64,000 nucleotides of DNA from CAVRAZ01 sp963719135. GTDB lineage: Bacteria; Pseudomonadota; Gammaproteobacteria; DSM-19610. Under the pieces are notes generated by a model. It was not told the origin of the DNA, did no database searches, and saw only the letters and a list, made by a program, of their open reading frames with translations. Positions 17,625-26,228 of this stretch are shown in pieces. The DNA is taken from positions 62,001 to 126,000 of the forward strand of contig CAVRAZ010000005.1 in assembly GCA_963719135.1 (NCBI GenBank), read 5' to 3'. Numbering within the stretch: position 1 is the stretch's first letter; each line of letters opens with the position of its first letter. The position numbers and the translations under genes are program-made.

Positions 17625-19094
17625 TCAGGCATCGAGGCCGAGCGATGACCAGATGCCGTCGATGCGCTGTTTGACGGATTCGCTCATCGAAATGGGGAGG
17701 CCCCAGTTGCGATCGGTTTCACCAGGCCATTTGCCGGTTGCGTCGAATCCGGCCTTGCTGCCGACACCGGCGACCGGCGAGGCGAAATCGAGGTAGTCGA
17801 TCGGCGTGTTTTCAATCAGCGTGATATCACGCGCGGGGTCCATGCGTGTCGAAACGGCCCAGATAACGTCACGCCAGTCGCGGACATCAACGTCGTCGTC
17901 GGTGACGATCACGAACTTGGTGTACATGAACTGGCGGAGAAAACTCCAGACGCCGAACATGACCCGCTTGGCATGCCCCGGGTACTGTTTCTTAATGCTC
18001 ACGCAGGCGACGCGATAGGAGCAGCCCTCCTGCGGCAGATAGAAATCGACGATTTCGGGAAACTGCTTTTGCAGGAGGGGCACGAACACCTCGTTCAGCG
18101 CCACGCCGAGCACCGAGGGTTCGTCCGGCGGGCGGCCCGTGTAAGTGCTGTGGTAGATCGGCCGGTCGCGGTGGGTGATGGTGTCGACGGTGAACACCGG
18201 GAAGCGTTCCTGCCCGTTGTAATAGCCCGTATGGTCGCCAAAGGGGCCTTCCAGTGCCTCCTCGCCGGGGTGGATGTGGCCCTCGAGTATGATTTCGGCG
18301 CCGGCCGGCACCTGCAGATCGACACTGAGGCAATCGGTCAGCTCCGTGCGCGCCCCGCGCAGCAGTCCTGCAAACGCGTACTCCGACAGGGTATCCGGCA
18401 CCGGCGTGACCGCGCCTAGGATCGTGGCCGGGTCGGCGCCCAGCGCGACCGCCACCGGAAAGGGTTCGCCGGGGTGCGCCCGACACCAGTCGCGAAAGTC
18501 CTGCGCGCCGCCCCGATGAGCGAGCCAGCGCATGATGACTTTGTTCCTGGCGATAAATTGCTGCCGGTAAATGCCCATGTTCTGCCGCTGCCGGTCGGGG
18601 CCCCGGGTGACGACCAGCGGCCAGGTGATCAGCGGGCCGGCATCGCCTGGCCAGCAGGTCTGAATCGGCAGTCGGCCGAGATCGACCTCATCACCTGTCA
18701 GCCGGTGGGTCTGGCAGGGCGCCTGTTTGACCACCCTGGGGGTCATGTCCAGGACCTTCTTGTACAGGGGAAGCTTTTGCCACACATCCTTCATGCCGGC
18801 CGGTGGTTGGGGCTCTTTGAGCGCCGCCAGGAGGTGGCCGATACCGCGCAGCGCTGAGACGGATTCGGCGCCCATACCGAGCGCGACCCGCTCGGGCGTA
18901 CCGAACAGGTTGCCCAGCACCGGTATGTCGAACCCGCGCGGATTTTCAAAGAGCAGGGCCGGACCGCCGGCGCGCAGCGTGCGGTCGCAGATTTCCGTCA
19001 TTTCCAGGTTGGGGTCGATGGTCTGGCTGATGCGCTTCAGCTGCCCGCGCCCTTCGAGCCCGGCTATGAAGTCACGTAGATCACGGTAGACCAT
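17625..19094 (-). CDS. ubiD: UbiD family 3-octaprenyl-4-hydroxybenzoate decarboxylase
   Basis: This 489-residue prenylated-FMN dependent decarboxylase acts in ubiquinone synthesis. The N-terminus YRDLRDFIAGLEGRGQLKRI is typical, as are GMGAESVSALRGIGHLLAAL, EGPFGDHTGYYN (containing the catalytic Glu region) and TRMDPARDITLIENTPIDYLD (shown in part). Length equals that of E. coli UbiD. It needs UbiX to supply prenylated FMN, which is not in the window. The gene is divergent from gor with a 98-bp spacer. Confidence 0.96.
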   Translation of the reverse strand: MVYRDLRDFIAGLEGRGQLKRISQTIDPNLEMTEICDRTLRAGGPALLFENPRGFDIPVLGNLFGTPERVALGMGAESVSALRGIGHLLAALKEPQPPAGMKDVWQKLPLYKKVLDMTPRVVKQAPCQTHRLTGDEVDLGRLPIQTCWPGDAGPLITWPLVVTRGPDRQRQNMGIYRQQFIARNKVIMRWLAHRGGAQDFRDWCRAHPGEPFPVAVALGADPATILGAVTPVPDTLSEYAFAGLLRGARTELTDCLSVDLQVPAGAEIILEGHIHPGEEALEGPFGDHTGYYNGQERFPVFTVDTITHRDRPIYHSTYTGRPPDEPSVLGVALNEVFVPLLQKQFPEIVDFYLPQEGCSYRVACVSIKKQYPGHAKRVMFGVWSFLRQFMYTKFVIVTDDDVDVRDWRDVIWAVSTRMDPARDITLIENTPIDYLDFASPVAGVGSKAGFDATGKWPGETDRNWGLPISMSESVKQRIDGIWSSLGLDA

Positions 19095-19192
19095 GTTCTG
19101 CCTGCTCGTTTTGCGGTGGATTCCGGGCGGACCCCGGTTCGGTAAACGGGTACAATCGGCGACTCGAATTGTAACAGCGTTCGGAGCGGGAC

Positions 19193-20542
19193 ATGGGCAA
19201 ACATTTCGATCTGATCGCCATTGGCGGCGGGAGCGGCGGATTGTCGATAGCGGAGCGCGCGGCGCGCTACGGTGCCCGCTGTGCGGTGGTCGAGTCGGGC
19301 AGGCTGGGCGGAACCTGCGTCAACGTGGGTTGCGTTCCCAAGAAGGTCATGTGGTTCGGCGCGACTATCGCGCACACACTTGAGGACGCGCGCGGGTACG
19401 GGTTCTCCATCGGCGCGCAGGAATTCGACTGGCCGAGGCTCAAGGCCGCACGCGACGCGTACGTGAACGGCATCAATAGTTGGTACCACACCTACCTCGC
19501 CGACTCGAACATCGATGAACTCGTCGGACACGCAAGGTTCGTCGACGCCCGCACCCTGGATGTCGGCGGCGAGCGCTACACCGCCGACCATATCGTCATT
19601 GCGCCGGGTAGCGCGCCTGACGTGCCGGACACTCCGGGCGCCGACCTGGGCATTACGTCCGATGGGTTTTTCGAACTTGCTGACCTGCCGCGGCGGGTCG
19701 CCGTTGTCGGCTCCGGCTATATCGCCGTCGAACTGGCCGGCGTGCTCAACGCGCTGGGTGCGGACGTCACCATGCTGCTGCGGCGCGAACATCTGTTGCG
19801 CAGCTTCGACGCGATGCTGCGCGAAGTGCTCATGGAAGAGATGCTGGAAGACGGCATCGACATCCTGGCCCGCACCCACGTCGCGCGCGTTCTGCGCGAG
19901 GGTGATGGCAGTCTGTGCATCGACTGTGAGAACGGCCAGCGACTTGAGGGTTTCGACCAGTTGATCTGGGCGATCGGGCGCCATCCCCGAACCGACGACC
20001 TGAATCTGGGCGCCACCGGCGTTGAGACGGACGGCAGGGGGTACGTTCCGGCGGACAGATTTCAACAAACCAACGTGCCCGGGATTTATGCGATCGGCGA
20101 CGTTACCGGCAGGGCACAGCTAACTCCGGTGGCCATAGCCGCCGGACGACGGCTGGCGGATCGTCTTTTTGGCGGCATGGCCGATCGTCACCTGCCTTAC
20201 GAGCACATATCCACTGTCGTTTTCAGTCACCCGCCGATTGCGACCGTCGGTCTGACCGAAGACAATGCACGTGAGATTCACGGCGACGCCGTCAAGATCT
20301 ACCAGACGCGTTTTACGCCCATGTATCACGCCATCAGCGGCCGTGCCCAGAAGACCGCGATGAAGCTCGTGACGGTGGGCGCTCAGGAGAAAGTCGCTGG
20401 CTGCCACATCATTGGGATCGGCGCAGACGAAATGTTGCAGGGGTTTGCGGTGGCGATCCGCATGGGTGCAACCAAACAGGATCTGGACGACACGGTAGCC
20501 ATCCATCCAACCAGCGCGGAAGAACTGGTGACAATGCGTTGA
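19193..20542 (+). CDS. gor: Glutathione-disulfide reductase
   Basis: A 449-residue flavoprotein that reduces oxidised glutathione with NADPH. It shows the FAD-binding GGGSGGLSIAERAA, the redox-active GGTCVNVGCVPKK (cysteines about 45 and 50), the NADP domain GSGYIAVELAG, the FAD motif YAIGDVTG and the C-terminal active-site His/Glu in AIHPTSAEELVTMR. The match of residues around the cysteines and C-terminus favours Gor over dihydrolipoamide dehydrogenase. A good ribosome site (GGAGCGGGAC) precedes the ATG. It converges with aroE, 15 bp apart. Confidence 0.95.
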   Translation: MGKHFDLIAIGGGSGGLSIAERAARYGARCAVVESGRLGGTCVNVGCVPKKVMWFGATIAHTLEDARGYGFSIGAQEFDWPRLKAARDAYVNGINSWYHTYLADSNIDELVGHARFVDARTLDVGGERYTADHIVIAPGSAPDVPDTPGADLGITSDGFFELADLPRRVAVVGSGYIAVELAGVLNALGADVTMLLRREHLLRSFDAMLREVLMEEMLEDGIDILARTHVARVLREGDGSLCIDCENGQRLEGFDQLIWAIGRHPRTDDLNLGATGVETDGRGYVPADRFQQTNVPGIYAIGDVTGRAQLTPVAIAAGRRLADRLFGGMADRHLPYEHISTVVFSHPPIATVGLTEDNAREIHGDAVKIYQTRFTPMYHAISGRAQKTAMKLVTVGAQEKVAGCHIIGIGADEMLQGFAVAIRMGATKQDLDDTVAIHPTSAEELVTMR

Positions 20543-20557
20543 GCGCGGGTGTTGTTG

Positions 20558-21376
20558 CTAACGCCCGCGCAGGGCGGCGATGACCGGGCCGGTGTCGGGT
20601 CTTATGCCGCGCCAGATAAAGAAAGATTCCGCCGCCTGTTCAACCAGCATGCCCAGCCCGTCGACCGCGCGGGCGGCACCCCGTTCCCGACCATAGCGAA
20701 CGAAAGCGGTGGGTTCATCCGCATAAAACATGTCATAGCAAAATGTCTCCCGTCCGATCGCGGCGCGAGGCAGCGGCGGGACCTGATCGTGCAGGCCTGC
20801 CGAAGTGGCGTTGATTATTACGTCATAGGCCCCGTGGCCGAGTTCGTCAAAGCCGCAGCCGCGGACCAACCCCTGCTCTACGAACAAACGGGCCAGCTCG
20901 ACGGCGCGCTCGGCGGTTCGATTGGCGACCACCAGTTGCGCGGGATGCAGTGCCAGCAGCGGCGCCAGCACGCCGCGCGCCGCGCCGCCGGCGCCCAGCA
21001 GCAGAATCCGGGCGCCCCGGACAGGCACTTGGCAATTGAAGCGCAGATCGCGCACCAGGCCCGCGCCGTCGGTATTGTCGCCGCTGAGTTTGCCATCGGC
21101 CATGCGGGTCAGTGTGTTGACCGCGCCCGCGCGATTCGCTCGCTCGCTGAGTTGATCGGACATCGCCCACGCCTGCTGTTTGAATGGCACGGTGATGTTC
21201 ATGCCCAGCCCACCTGATTGGACGAAACCGTAGACGGTCTCCTCGAACTCGTTGAGTGGCGCCAGCAGGCGTTCATAGGTCATATCCTGCACGGTCTGTT
21301 GCGCAAACATGCCGTGGATGACGGGCGACTTGCTGTGTTCGACCGGATTGCCGATGACTGCGTAGCGGTCTGTCAT
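20558..21376 (-). CDS. aroE: Shikimate dehydrogenase
   Basis: A 272-residue NADPH enzyme converting 3-dehydroshikimate to shikimate in aromatic amino acid synthesis. Family signatures: YAVIGNPVEHSKSPVIHGMF with the shikimate-binding Ser residues (first 20 residues), GMNITVPFKQQA with the catalytic Lys, GDNTDGAGL with the catalytic Asp, and the nucleotide-binding LLLGAGGAARGVL. Length is normal. It lies 18 bp downstream of hemB and is probably co-transcribed with it. Confidence 0.97.
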   Translation of the reverse strand: MTDRYAVIGNPVEHSKSPVIHGMFAQQTVQDMTYERLLAPLNEFEETVYGFVQSGGLGMNITVPFKQQAWAMSDQLSERANRAGAVNTLTRMADGKLSGDNTDGAGLVRDLRFNCQVPVRGARILLLGAGGAARGVLAPLLALHPAQLVVANRTAERAVELARLFVEQGLVRGCGFDELGHGAYDVIINATSAGLHDQVPPLPRAAIGRETFCYDMFYADEPTAFVRYGRERGAARAVDGLGMLVEQAAESFFIWRGIRPDTGPVIAALRGR

Positions 21377-21394
21377 GGTGGGTTCGACATCTTC

Positions 21395-22414
21395 CTATCG
21401 AGCCTGCCGGAGCCACCGTGCGGCGGTCTTGGCGAAATAGGTCAGGATACCATCCGCGCCCGCGCGCTTGAACCCGAGCAATGACTCCAGTACCACGGCT
21501 TTTTCATCCAGCCAGCCGTTGCGTGCTGCAGCCATGAGCATCGCGTATTCACCGCTGACCTGATAAACGTAGGTCGGTGCGCCGAACGCATCTTTAATAC
21601 GCCGCACGATATCCAGATAGGGCATGCCCGGTTTGACCATCACCATATCGGCGCCTTCCTCCAGATCCAGGCTGACCTCCCAGAGCGCCTCGTCGCTGTT
21701 GGCGGGGTCCATCTGATAGCTATACTTGTTCCCTCCGCCCAGTGCTGCCGCCGACCCGACGGCGTCGCGGAACGGACCGTAAAAGTCGGAGGCATATTTT
21801 GCGGAATAGGCCAGAATTCGGGTATTGCGGTGACCAGCGCTTTCCAGGGCATTGCGCACCGCGCCAATTCGTCCATCCATCATGTCGGAGGGGGCGACGA
21901 TATCAGCGCCGGCATCCGCGTGCGACAGCGCCTGATTGATCAGCACCTCGACGGTTTCATCGTTGAGTACGTAGCCGGTCTCGTCAATAAGGCCGTCCTG
22001 TCCATGCCGAGTGAAGGGGTCGAGCGCGACATCGGTAATTATACCCAGTTCCGGCAGGTGATTCTTGAGCGCGCGAACGGCGCGCTGTGCCAGGCCGTCG
22101 GGGTTGTGCGCCTCCGCGGCGTCGTCGCTCTTTTTTTCGCCAGGCACCACCGGGAACAGGGCAATCGCGGGAACGCCCAGTTCGAGCAGTTCTTCGGCCT
22201 CCTTCAACAGTTCATCAATGCTGACACGGTCGATGCCCGGCATCGAAGCGACGGCCTCGCGCTGGTGGGTGCCTTCCAGCACAAACACCGGATAGATCAG
22301 ATCGTCGGTGATAAGTCGCGTTTCACGCATGAGGCGCCGGGAAAAGTCGTCGCGGCGCATGCGGCGCATGCGCATGCCGGGGAACCGGCCACGGCCTGTT
22401 TCAATAGAAGACAC
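21395..22414 (-). CDS. hemB: Delta-aminolevulinic acid dehydratase (porphobilinogen synthase)
   Basis: A 339-residue enzyme that joins two 5-aminolevulinates to porphobilinogen. Both Schiff-base lysines are visible, in LAYSAKYASDFYGPFRDA and in MVMVKPGMPYLD. The DVALDPFTRHGQDG segment has the metal site of the type that lacks the zinc-binding triple cysteine, so the enzyme is probably magnesium dependent. The start is GTG at 22414 with AAGGAG seven bases upstream. It provides the substrate of hemC, encoded about 11 kb away in the same window. Confidence 0.97.
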   Translation of the reverse strand: MSSIETGRGRFPGMRMRRMRRDDFSRRLMRETRLITDDLIYPVFVLEGTHQREAVASMPGIDRVSIDELLKEAEELLELGVPAIALFPVVPGEKKSDDAAEAHNPDGLAQRAVRALKNHLPELGIITDVALDPFTRHGQDGLIDETGYVLNDETVEVLINQALSHADAGADIVAPSDMMDGRIGAVRNALESAGHRNTRILAYSAKYASDFYGPFRDAVGSAAALGGGNKYSYQMDPANSDEALWEVSLDLEEGADMVMVKPGMPYLDIVRRIKDAFGAPTYVYQVSGEYAMLMAAARNGWLDEKAVVLESLLGFKRAGADGILTYFAKTAARWLRQAR

Positions 22415-22676
22415 GTCAAACTCCTTAAAATTTGGTGACTACCCCAATCACTCGGTTTGGCGGCCGGTGATCGCCGCCGCATCATTCCGCCTGCTTCCGG
22501 GCGTCAGACGACGCCGCCGAATAATTATAAGCCCCGGCGTACTTCCGAAAACCAACCCGAGCAGCGCCAAACCGGGCCACCGACCTATACGGTTGCGGAG
22601 TGTCGCATGCGGTGCAAGCTTTTCCAGCCTTTTCAACAGGCTGCTAGTGTATCCCGACTGGGTTCGTATCCATAGT

Positions 22677-23345
22677 ATGCGGTTGGCGGAAACTGAGCCG
22701 TTTTTGCAAGAAGGTTTCGAGACGTATTGGAGAGACGTTCGGAAGCACCGGGTATTGACGCTTGCGGTCCATTTTGAGATATGTCACGTTCATGGACTGC
22801 GTGGTGCCACCGATGAGTCTGAATTGAGGAATATCGACCCGACGTTGTTGGGCAGGTGGTTTGCCGATCCGCTGTCGCGCGAGCAGGCGCTGGCCCGCCG
22901 CGACCAAGCTCGACTGGCGCTGCAGAGCGCCTATGCCACGGGTGGCGACGATTTTCCTGGACAGTTGCAGGAGCTGATTGCCGCCTTCTGGCTGGGCGGC
23001 CTGGTGGAATACCGGTATCCGGTGCTCATGGCGCGCTCGGCGGGTTGGCGTACCGCGTTGCTGGAGCTGGTGTTCGGCCAGCTGCTGGCGAGTTGTCGCC
23101 TCTTTCCCGCCATGAAGCACCTGGATGCGGGGTTTGCGGCCGCAAGCGGGTTTCTATCGCCGGACGATTATTTCAACGTGATGAAGAGACATGATTTGTT
23201 GCGGTTGCTGCCGCTATTTCCAGAACCGCGAGCCGCCCGCGCACTGGACGAACTGCTGGTGGAAGCGCGGGTCATCAGGCGACTTCCGAGTTATCGTGCG
23301 GGATCCGCGGAGATTCGCGACCATGGTACGGACATTCCTGGATAA
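22677..23345 (+). CDS. Hypothetical protein, helical, unknown function
   Basis: A 222-residue protein that I do not recognise. It starts at ATG 22677 (MRLAETEPFLQEGFETYW). It is Leu/Arg/Ala-rich and predicted largely helical, with no signal peptide and no clear TM helix. Segments that look ordered are ARRDQARLALQSAYATGGDD, LQELIAAFWLGGLVEYRYP and FNVMKRHDLLRLLPLFPEPR. The 3' end overlaps the MlaC-like gene by 23 bp, so the two are likely co-expressed. An ORF in the same frame continues upstream to 22308 but runs antisense to hemB and is rejected. Coding support comes from its third-position GC use and the tight coupling to the next gene. Confidence 0.65.
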   Translation: MRLAETEPFLQEGFETYWRDVRKHRVLTLAVHFEICHVHGLRGATDESELRNIDPTLLGRWFADPLSREQALARRDQARLALQSAYATGGDDFPGQLQELIAAFWLGGLVEYRYPVLMARSAGWRTALLELVFGQLLASCRLFPAMKHLDAGFAAASGFLSPDDYFNVMKRHDLLRLLPLFPEPRAARALDELLVEARVIRRLPSYRAGSAEIRDHGTDIPG

Positions 23346-24003
23346 GGCGGCGACCGGCCTGGGGCGGCGCTGCGTGCACGCGCTCGTTGTCGGCGTCGTC
23401 TGTTTCGGGGCGCCGTGCATCGGGTACCCGGCGGCCGATGTCCTGCAGGGAGCGCAACAGATGGTGGAGTCCGTCACCGGCGAACTTAGGGCGGCTCTGG
23501 CCAGCGAGCAGCAAGCTATCAAGACCGACCCTGCCCATCTCCAGGGGTTGGCGGACCGACTGTTGTCGCCTCACGTTGATTTCGACGCCATGTCGGCCTG
23601 GGTCCTCGGCCGCTACTGGAACCAAGCCACTTCCACGCAGCGGGAGCGCTTCAAGCTTGCGTTCAAGCGCCTGCTGATCAAAACCTATGCCGCGGCGGTT
23701 CAGCATATCGAGAACGCAGTGATCGAGTACTTACCGGAGCGGGATATGGGAAAACCTGACACCGCTGTGGTGCGGACAACCGTGACGCCGGTCGATTCCC
23801 CCAAGGTTGCCATCGACTATTACATGCACGCGCGCGACCGTCAGTGGCAGGTCTACGATCTGAGGATCGAAGGCGTCAGCCTGATCGCCAATTACCGGTC
23901 GACCTACGCCAGCCAAGTCCAGGCCAAGGGCCTCGACGGCCTGATCCAGGCGATCGAAGACAAACTGTCGACCGCCGAATCCCCCAAACCGGCGTCGAGA
24001 TGA
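23323..24003 (+). CDS. MlaC/Ttg2D-like phospholipid-binding ABC transport auxiliary protein
   Basis: A 226-residue periplasmic protein of the toluene-tolerance Ttg2/MlaC family. It has an N-terminal hydrophobic export segment (HALVVGVVCFGAPCIGYPAA) and the family segments FDAMSAWVLGRYWNQAT, RFKLAFKRLLIKTYA and WQVYDLRIEGVSLIANYRS. MlaC ferries phospholipids between the outer membrane and the MlaFEDB transporter. The mlaFEDB genes are not here, which is unusual; this may be an orphan or hopanoid-related paralogue. It overlaps the preceding unknown gene. A weak hairpin (24032-24047) follows the stop. Confidence 0.8.
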   Translation: MVRTFLDKAATGLGRRCVHALVVGVVCFGAPCIGYPAADVLQGAQQMVESVTGELRAALASEQQAIKTDPAHLQGLADRLLSPHVDFDAMSAWVLGRYWNQATSTQRERFKLAFKRLLIKTYAAAVQHIENAVIEYLPERDMGKPDTAVVRTTVTPVDSPKVAIDYYMHARDRQWQVYDLRIEGVSLIANYRSTYASQVQAKGLDGLIQAIEDKLSTAESPKPASR

Positions 24004-24031
24004 TCAGATACCGGTCGTAGCCGTCATTAGT

Positions 24032-24047
24032 CCGGCGGAAGCGCCGG
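24032..24047 (+). terminator. Weak hairpin after the MlaC-like gene
   Basis: A perfect six-base stem CCGGCG/CGCCGG closed by GAAG lies 29 bp after the MlaC-like stop and is followed by TTAATAG rather than a solid T tract. It may slow or end transcription of the upstream genes. Confidence 0.3.
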
Positions 24048-24348
24048 TTAATAGTCGCATTTTTCCGATACGGCCGCCGGCGTGCGGCACGTTCAAATCG
24101 TCGGTGCAGACCGTGATAGGCTACCCTATTGTATTTTAATTAGATTATGTTTGCGCTCTGAATTTGGCATCGGTATTGCATCGTGAGTATCGGGGACGGG
24201 AATTGGCGGCAGCGGACGCCTAAAGGATTTGCTGAACCGACCGCTACACGGATCAGGTCGGTGTCCCGATCCACGGATGGTGGCCGATCAGGGATGTGGC
24301 CCTTTCGGATTGCGTCTTGGCCGCGTGTCAAGGCGCAGTCCAAAAGTG

Positions 24349-24373
24349 AACAGTACCAGGCAGTATTGTTTTT
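24349..24373 (+). terminator. Intrinsic terminator 1 of the candidate small RNA
   Basis: An eight-base stem AACAGTAC/GTATTGTT (one G-U pair) with loop CAGGCA is followed directly by TTT, giving a TTGTTTTT tract. It would end a plus-strand transcript of about 190 nt that starts near 24186. Confidence 0.5.
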
Positions 24374-24406
24374 CGATCGACTCCTCCGACGCTGAAAAGC
24401 GTTTTG

Positions 24407-24434
24407 AGCCCTACCTTTAGGTAGGGCTTTTTTT
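24407..24434 (+). terminator. Strong intrinsic terminator 2
   Basis: A nine-base perfect stem AGCCCTACC/GGTAGGGCT with loop TTTA is followed by seven T residues. The T tract overlaps the minus-strand stop codon of the rubredoxin gene. On the minus strand there is no T tract, so it acts on plus-strand transcription only, where the only candidate is the small RNA or readthrough from the MlaC-like gene 400 bp upstream. Confidence 0.85.
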
Positions 24435-24603
24435 ATGGAGTTATTTCCACCATTTCAAAATCAGTCTTGGACACACCGCATTCTGGGCATTCCCAGTCAT
24501 CGGGTATGTCGTTCCAGTCGGTGCCCGCCGCAATTCCGTCTTCCGGCAGTCCCTGAACTTCATCATATATGAAGCCGCAGACGCTGCATTGCCATTTCCG
24601 CAT
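24433..24603 (-). CDS. Rubredoxin
   Basis: A 56-residue one-iron electron carrier. Both CxxC knuckles are present: CSVCG near the N-terminus and CPECGVSK near the C-terminus, with the conserved YDEVQG, GTDWNDIPDDWECP between them. The start at 24603 (MRKWQCSVCG) has GAGG upstream and gives the normal length; a longer frame to 24708 is unlike the family. Rubredoxins support alkane hydroxylases, oxidative stress reductases or, in aerobes, other oxygenases; no obvious partner oxygenase is adjacent. hemF lies just upstream. Confidence 0.95.
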   Translation of the reverse strand: MRKWQCSVCGFIYDEVQGLPEDGIAAGTDWNDIPDDWECPECGVSKTDFEMVEITP

Positions 24604-24704
24604 CCCGCATCCCTCTGCCTGATCTGGTGCCCCGGCAGTATACCAACAGTGCCGTCGCGTCCACGCATACGGCGTTGGCGGATTTGCGAACGCAGCAGCG
24701 GCGC

Positions 24705-25622
24705 TCAAACCCAGTCTTTGGGAATCAGATAGTCTGAATAAAGCTGCGCTTCTTCAGTCCCCGGTTGGGGATGCCAGTCATAACGCCAGACGACTTCGGG
24801 TGGCAGCGACATCAGAATCGATTCCGTGCGCCCGCCGGTCTGGAGACCGAACAAAGTGCCGCGGTCGTAGACCAGATTGAATTCCACGTAGCGACCGCGT
24901 CGATAGCGCTGAAAGTCGCGTTCGCGTTCGCCGTAACCGATGGCCTTGCGCCTCTCAACGATGGGCGCGTATGCGGGCATATAGTGGTCCCCGACACTGC
25001 GCATGAGAGCAAAGCTGCGCTCGAAGCCCAGTTCGTTGAAATCGTCAAAGAACAGTCCGCCGATGCCGCGCGGTTCGTTGCGATGCTTGATGAAGAAGTA
25101 ATCGTCGCACCAACGCTTTAGTCGGGGGTGGAGCCACTCGCCGAACGGCTCACAGGCGGCCTTCGCGGTGCGGTGCCAGTGCCTGGCATCTTCGTCAAAA
25201 CCGTAATAGGGCGTGAGGTCGAATCCGCCGCCAAACCACCAGACCGGATCGGAACCCGGTTTTTCGGCGACGAAAAAGCGGACGTTGGCATGCGACGTTG
25301 GCACGTATGGGTTTCGCGGGTGAATGACCAGCGAGACACCCAATGCCTGAAAGCTGCGGCCCGCGAGTTCGGGGCGGTGGGCGGTTGCGGAGCCCGGCAG
25401 CCCGGCCCCATATACGTGAGAAAAATTCACACCGCCTTTTTCGAAGACTGCGCCGCCTTCCAAGACGCGGGAAATACCACCGCCGCCCTCGCTGCGCGTC
25501 CAGCTGTCTTCCACGAAGGCCTTTGCGCCGTCGATGCCTCCCAGCGCTTCGCAGATGCGATTCTGAAGGTCCACCAAATAGTTTTTGATCGGCGTGATAT
25601 CCATGACGCTCTTTTCGATCAT
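24705..25622 (-). CDS. hemF: Oxygen-dependent coproporphyrinogen-III oxidase
   Basis: A 305-residue aerobic enzyme converting coproporphyrinogen III to protoporphyrinogen IX. Signatures are GGGGISRVL, VNFSHVYG, HANVRFFVA, WWFGGGFDLTPYYGF, HRNEPRGIGGLFFDD and GRYVEFNLVYDRGTLFGLQT. The start at 25622 (MIEKS) or an internal ATG at 25604 (MDITP) are both possible. Its presence implies at least facultative aerobic growth. It is the fourth heme-pathway enzyme in the window. Confidence 0.97.
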   Translation of the reverse strand: MIEKSVMDITPIKNYLVDLQNRICEALGGIDGAKAFVEDSWTRSEGGGGISRVLEGGAVFEKGGVNFSHVYGAGLPGSATAHRPELAGRSFQALGVSLVIHPRNPYVPTSHANVRFFVAEKPGSDPVWWFGGGFDLTPYYGFDEDARHWHRTAKAACEPFGEWLHPRLKRWCDDYFFIKHRNEPRGIGGLFFDDFNELGFERSFALMRSVGDHYMPAYAPIVERRKAIGYGERERDFQRYRRGRYVEFNLVYDRGTLFGLQTGGRTESILMSLPPEVVWRYDWHPQPGTEEAQLYSDYLIPKDWV

Positions 25623-25652
25623 TGGTTCGGGCAGTAGTGCGGCGGTGCCGTG

Positions 25653-26219
25653 TCAGCCGGGCCGAATGATGGCGCAGCTCGCCGCATCGCGGATCTCGGT
25701 CGGATTTTTCAATTCGCCCAGTTCGCCCGGCACAATATAGTCGATCAGTGTCCCGAAATGCTTCCAAAGCAGTTCGCGTTTTCGAATCGGAGGATTGCCG
25801 CTTGCATTGGCGCTTGTCGACACCAGTGGCCCGCCCCACCGCTCACACAGCGCCCGACAAACCGGATGCGCGCTGACGCGAACCGCCAGCGTTGATTTTC
25901 CCCCGGTGAGCCAGTCGGGGCAATCCGCGGACGCGGGTACCGCCCACGTGACCGGCCCCGGCCAGGAGTCGGTCAGCGCTTGGCGGATGCGAGCGTCCAG
26001 GGGTCGAATGAAGGGGTGGAGCTGCGGCAAGGTCGAGGCAATCAGTATCAGGCCCTTGTCGATGCGCCGCTTTTTCAAATCGAGCACACGGCGCACGGCC
26101 TCCGGGTTCAACGGGTCGCAGCCAAGTCCGAACACCGCTTCGGTCGGGTACGCAATCACGCCGCAGCCTCCCAATACGCGAACTGCGAGGGACAATTGCC
26201 AGTCTGTCGGCGTCGTCAT
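25653..26219 (-). CDS. tsaC: L-threonylcarbamoyladenylate synthase (TsaC/YrdC)
   Basis: A 188-residue YrdC-fold protein that makes threonylcarbamoyl-AMP for the t6A modification of ANN-decoding tRNAs. The family signatures VIAYPTEAVFGLGCDP, the KKRRIDKGLILIA motif (KRxxxKG), PGPVTWAVPA, STLAVRVSAHPVC and STSANASGNPP are all present. It follows topA by 9 bp on the same strand, the same order as yrdD-yrdC near smf-smg in E. coli. Confidence 0.96.
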   Translation of the reverse strand: MTTPTDWQLSLAVRVLGGCGVIAYPTEAVFGLGCDPLNPEAVRRVLDLKKRRIDKGLILIASTLPQLHPFIRPLDARIRQALTDSWPGPVTWAVPASADCPDWLTGGKSTLAVRVSAHPVCRALCERWGGPLVSTSANASGNPPIRKRELLWKHFGTLIDYIVPGELGELKNPTEIRDAASCAIIRPG

Positions 26220-26228
26220 TAAGAATGA

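Larger units (their letters stand above)
24186..24434 (+). ncRNA. Candidate CsrB/RsmZ-like CsrA-binding small RNA
   Basis: This gene-free stretch has eight GGA triplets between 24194 and 24309. Several sit in hairpin loops: GGCG/CGCC stem with loop GCAGCGGA (24205-24220), CCGACC/GGTCGG stem with GGA at 24250-24252 (24237-24261), CCAC/GTGG stem with loop GGATG (24271-24283), and a mutually exclusive GGCC/GGCC stem with AGGGA in its loop (24282-24301). Two intrinsic terminators follow (24349-24373 and 24407-24434). No CDS on the plus strand explains these terminators. CsrB, CsrC, RsmY and RsmZ have precisely this build: repeated GGA loops and a terminator. The 5' end is a guess from a weak -35/-10 pair (TTGCGC 24151, TATTGC 24174, 17-bp spacing). 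No sequence match was computed. Confidence 0.5.

Noticed and set aside
24186..24434. 6S RNA, tmRNA or RNase P RNA as an alternative for the gene-free stretch.
   Set aside because: No long closing stem with a central bubble, no tRNA-like end and no conserved RNase P core were found.
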